Shown here one piece after another: positions 60,287-64,000 of a DNA stretch of 64,000 nt. The stretch is from Ulva prolifera (Eukaryota > Chlorophyta > Ulvophyceae > Ulvales > Ulvaceae). The notes beneath the pieces are model-generated. The model ran no database searches and was not told where the DNA came from. It saw only the letters and a program-made list of their open reading frames with translations. The stretch lies in NCBI GenBank assembly GCA_023078555.1, contig CM041197.1, forward strand, positions 9,606,552 through 9,670,551, read 5' to 3'. A program made the translations under genes and the position numbers. Numbering within the stretch: position 1 is the stretch's first letter; each line of letters starts with the position of its first letter.

Positions 60287-63200
60287 ATGGTGCGCTCTCG
60301 ACAGCTTTGAGCGTCCGCGACAATCACAATTGGAAAACTATGTGAATGCATACCTGGCATCGTGAGGTGATCGCGTGGCATGTTTTTCCTTGTAGCAAGC
60401 AGCCGTCATGCAAAGTCCACCAAGCGAGCCAGCCAGTGCAGGATTCACGATTCTGGGGTCCCGGCAGCGACAGTGATGACGATTCTGAAGAGGAGGAGGT
60501 AACTTCCTCTGAGGAGGGATCAGAAGTCAGTGACTCGGACTCTGACAGCTCCGACGACGAAAATGCCGCCGGGTGCGTGATCGCTGCACTGAGCAAAATG
60601 CTCTGATCATGGGTACAGCCCCATTCAACCGCATGATAAACTGGCTGCAGGCGCTTTCTTGCCGGTTCGGACTCCTCAGATGAGGAGCAAGACAGGCGAG
60701 TGGTCAAGTCAGCGAAAGACAAGCGGTTCGAGGAACTGGCCAAATCCTGTGACGAGATGAGGGTATGCATTTCAGACTGCTCTAGCTGGTCTCGGATGCG
60801 CGGGCTTGTGCTGATTTTTATGGCAAGCTAGACTGTTACATGAATCCACCAGCTGGCCTCCCAACTGGGTCCAGGCCCGACCGCTTCAACACCAGTCTGC
60901 CGTGCAGAATAAAATCAAGGTTAATGACTGGACATCCATCCAGACTGTGTTTGACAAGATGCAAAAGCAGCTGGAGAAGGCCATGAAGACCGCAAATCTG
61001 ACAGCAGTGCCCCGCCTGTACATCAAGATGCTCTGCGAGCTTGAGGACAGCCTCAACGAGACCCTTGCCAACAAGGAGGTCAAGAAGAAGATGAGCAGCA
61101 CCAACGCCAAGGCCCTCAACACCATGAAGCAGCGGCTGAGAAAGCTGCTGCCCGAGTATGGTGAGTCCATGGCCAAGTGGCGTGAGGATCCTGTTGACAC
61201 TGAGGACGAGGAGGAGAGCGAAGAAGAGAGCGAAGAGGAGGACGAGGAAGGTGGTGATGGAGAAGCTGAGGATGAAGCCCTCCGCAGGTGCTTTCTCATG
61301 CAGGCTGCAACCGATCCAGCCACCTGAAACCCTCCAGCTGCCTGCCAGGTGATTCGCAGAAGGCAACACAAATATCGATGATCCCACAGCCTTCTGCATG
61401 TCTAGAAACTCTGAGCTACTGGCCAAGCACAACGCTGCAGGCCACCGTTCCTGGGACACCCATGCCTGTGGTCGACAAGGCTTGTTCGCCACAGTCAATA
61501 CACAGCCACGCTGCAATCCGTCCGATTTCCCGCCGAACCAAGGCCAAGCCACAGCAGCAGGGGTCAGTCGTAGCTGCAGCAGGTTGTATGCTGCCCTGAC
61601 ACGTAGCTGCAGTGCTGGACCGGGCTCGGGCTTCGGGGCGGAGTTCACAAAATGCCACGTGCAAGGCAAGACCGGCCAGAGCTGTCCCTGCAGGCAGGAC
61701 AAGAAGAAGGACGAGCTGCTGTCGATGGACCCCGAGAAGATCACGTACGAGATCGTGTCGGACAAGCAGCGCGCGATCGCGCAGGCGCGAGGCAAGCGCG
61801 GCACCGACCGCTACGACCAGCTCGAGATGCTGCAGTTCCTGGCCAAGGTGTCCAAGGGGCCCGTGCAAGAGATCGAGGTGCGCAGCCGCCACCGTGCCCA
61901 TGTTGCTACCCCCAGCCCCTCTTCTCGTTCTCCCCCGGGGTGTACATGGCGTAGGGATACATGCCCGGAACATTGCCTCGGTCGTGTGGCCGGTGAGATG
62001 CTGACACGGAAGTTTCGAACCGTGAGGCATGCCTCAGAGAAACGCTGTCGTGGTATCACAGATATACTTTACTTCACTCCATAACCTGTACCTCAGCAGC
62101 GTTCCGGTGAGGTCAGAGGCAAAGGGCAGCACATTCGAGGCCCGCAATATCTTTGTAACACCCGTAGAGTACAGCCTGAGCAAAACACATCTCAGTGTAC
62201 CTCCATCTTTGCTTGGCAGCAGCCGTGGTGTCAGCGCACTCACGGCGCGCCGAGCCGCGCGCCCCTGCATCGCCATGCGCCGTCATCCCTCCGCCTGGAC
62301 CTCCCTGGCGGCGTGCAGGTGCTGATGCAGTACGTGTCGACGCTGTTCGACCTCAGCGCGAACCTCAACACGAGCATCCCGGTGCACGTGTGGCAGCGCG
62401 CGGCGCGGGGCCTCTTCACCATCCTCGACCGCCTCGACGCCAACACGCACATCGTCCTCGACGAGACGCTCGAGGTCACGCCGGAGCGTTCCGAGGAGCC
62501 GTCCCCGGCGGAGTCTGTTCGCATCGCCGGCAACCTGCGCGCCTTCGTCGAGCGCCTCGACGACGAGTTCTTCAAGATCCTGCAGGTGTGCCAGCCGAGC
62601 CCCCAATTCCGCGGCGTGGTTCATCGGGCCTGCTTCTCGGGCGTGAGGCAGGTGGTGCCTGTGCTGTGCACATGTGTAGCATGGCCTGGGCTGACCGGCG
62701 CCATGCGGCTGGTGATGCGCGCTTGGGTTCCACACCCGGCTGTGCTTTTTTTCAAGTCACCACATGCATGGTTGGCATGCATGTGGTGCAGTAGGTGTGC
62801 AGCACAGCCCTGCATGGCAGGCGCGGTCACGGCGGGTGTGTGCAGCTGACGGACTCCCACACGACGGAGTACATCCAGCGGCTGCGGGAGGAGCCGGTGC
62901 TGCTGGCGCTGACGTCCAAGGCCGGCGCGTACCTGCGCCGCATCGGTGACACCCGCAATCTCGCGTTCCTCGCGCTGCGGGAGACCGAGCACTTCTACTA
63001 CAAGACGGAGTCGGTGTACGCGGCGATGTGCGCGCACATCGAGGCCGCGAAGGCCGCGCCCGACGGCGCCGTGCCGCAGCCGCCGGCCGACAGCACCACC
63101 GGCGGCGAGCCGGCCGAGGGTGAGGAGGGTGAGGTGTTCACGGAGCCGATCAAGCTGCAGATCCCCAAGGTGCGTGCTGTGTGCTGTGGCGTACGCGGCG

Positions 63201-63943
63201 CCCACGCGGCGCGTTCAATTTACTGTCTGATGTTCCAAGGGCACTTGCGCATACGCCAGGCGTGGTCCCGGATTCGCTGGTCCCCCCCCCCTCCACCTTG
63301 CGCACTGCTCAGCCTGTCCGGCATTGTGGTCGTTGCACAGCAGCTGCAGCTGTGGGGTCTATTCTGTTGAGCCGTGCTCAGCCAGAGTGTGCGGCTGACA
63401 GGGTGCGGGGTGTGCAGGACTATGAGCTGCCGGCGGACTGCCACGCGCTGATGAAGACGCTGACGGGCACGATCTACGTGCATGGAGACGAGCGCTCCAA
63501 GGCGCGCGCCGTGCTCGCGCACATCTACCACTGCTGCATCCACTCCGACTTCCACACCGCCCGCGATGCCCTCCTCATGAGCCACCTCCAGGTACTGCTC
63601 CCCCCCTCTGTGGTGCAATACCAGGGGCGCATTCACGCCTTATCAGGCCACGCCGCTGCCGCACAGCATGCATTTCGCGCAGCGCGCCCATCGACCACGA
63701 CCCCTAGCGTCTTCAAGCGTGCGTCATGCGGCCGCTGTACTGAGCGTGCTGTGCGCGTGCTGTGCAGGACCAGGTGCACAGCATGGACGTCACGACGATG
63801 ATCATGTACAACCGCGCGATGACGCAGCTCGGCCTGTGCGCCTTCCGAACCGGCCTCATCCAGGAGAGCCACACCTGCCTCGCCGAGCTGTACGGCTCCA
63901 ACCGCATCCGCGAGCTCCTCGCGCAGGGCATGTCCCTCAACCG
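60287..63943 (+). CDS. Translation initiation factor eIF3 subunit c, 3' end beyond the window
   Basis: Core eIF3 subunit. Placed exons: 60287-60289 (an ATG-only coding exon, probable), 60442-60572, 60651-60762, 60908-61287, 61694-61877, 62319-62585, 62846-63169, 63418-63591, 63768-63943, with phases consistent at all joins. Family landmarks: SRFWGPGSDSDDDSEEEE at the start, QDRRVVKSAKDKRFEELAKS, VPRLYIKMLCELEDSLNETL, KKKMSSTNAKALNTMKQRLR, DPEKITYEIVSDKQR, VLMQYVSTLFDLSANLNTSI, FVERLDDEFFKILQ, and DYELPADCHALMKTLTGTIY. The PCI region lies beyond the last visible exon, which ends in phase 2 with a donor at 63944. C-rich stretches follow the donors at 63592 and 63944. Early exons have mixed third positions; later exons are almost all G/C-ending. 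Confidence 0.9.
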
Positions 63944-64000
63944 GTGCGCCCCCTCTGTCTCCCCCTCCCCCCTCTCTCTCTCCCTGCCTCGCCTCTGCGG

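Noticed and set aside
60836-61804. Minus-strand ORF of 322 codons
   Set aside because: Antisense to eIF3c exons. The acidic plus-strand repeats give Ser/Leu-rich antisense translation.

Overview
This is nuclear DNA from a eukaryote. Almost every recognisable gene is split by GT-AG introns of about 80-450 bp (one is 1.3 kb), and reading phases match across most of the junctions I could place. The gene content suggests a GC-rich unicellular alga, probably of the green lineage. It includes a PTAC5-like plastid protein with two peptidoglycan-binding-like domains, a 3-dehydroquinate synthase II with a transit-peptide-like leader, a RAP-domain organellar RNA-binding protein, a plant-type PEX13 without SH3, and a flagellar/basal-body type centrin. 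The lineage is inference. No rRNA, tRNA or CRISPR array was seen.

Layout: 163-5369 (+) PNUTS-like PP1 regulator. 7863-14891 (+) SulP/STAS/cNMP-binding transporter of the yeast YGR125w (Vsb1) type. 15751-16834 (-) centrin. 18132-20816 (-) an unusual gene with tandem SpoVS-like domains. 24721-28889 (+) GMC-family FAD oxidoreductase. 31503-36062 (-) RAP-domain protein followed by an RGG-rich ORF. 37212-37598 (-) TAF10. 38318-41686 (+) decayed non-LTR-type retroelement. 41840-44737 (-) broken copy of the RAP/RGG segment. 44848-47862 (-) DHQ synthase II. 48497-51716 (-) unrecognised protein. 52595-53128 (-) MED11-like. 53678-56798 (+) PTAC5-like. 58610-59577 (-) PEX13. 60287-63943 (+) eIF3c, running off the right edge.

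Most genes are housekeeping: transcription (PNUTS, TAF10, MED11), translation initiation (eIF3c), organelle biogenesis (PEX13, RAP, PTAC5-like), metabolism and transport. There is no operon-like logic. The accessory material is the retroelement, the segmental duplication beside it, several long perfect inverted repeats (three inside introns), and long homopolymer C tracts.

Three general patterns stand out. C runs (10-38 bases) repeatedly lie a few bases after 5' splice sites, always on the sense strand. Many longer genes run from moderate GC in their 5' exons to very high GC in their 3' exons, whichever strand they are on. The SpoVS-repeat gene is the best candidate for something poorly described. 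Exon coordinates were derived by eye from splice motifs and phase; unresolved junctions are stated.
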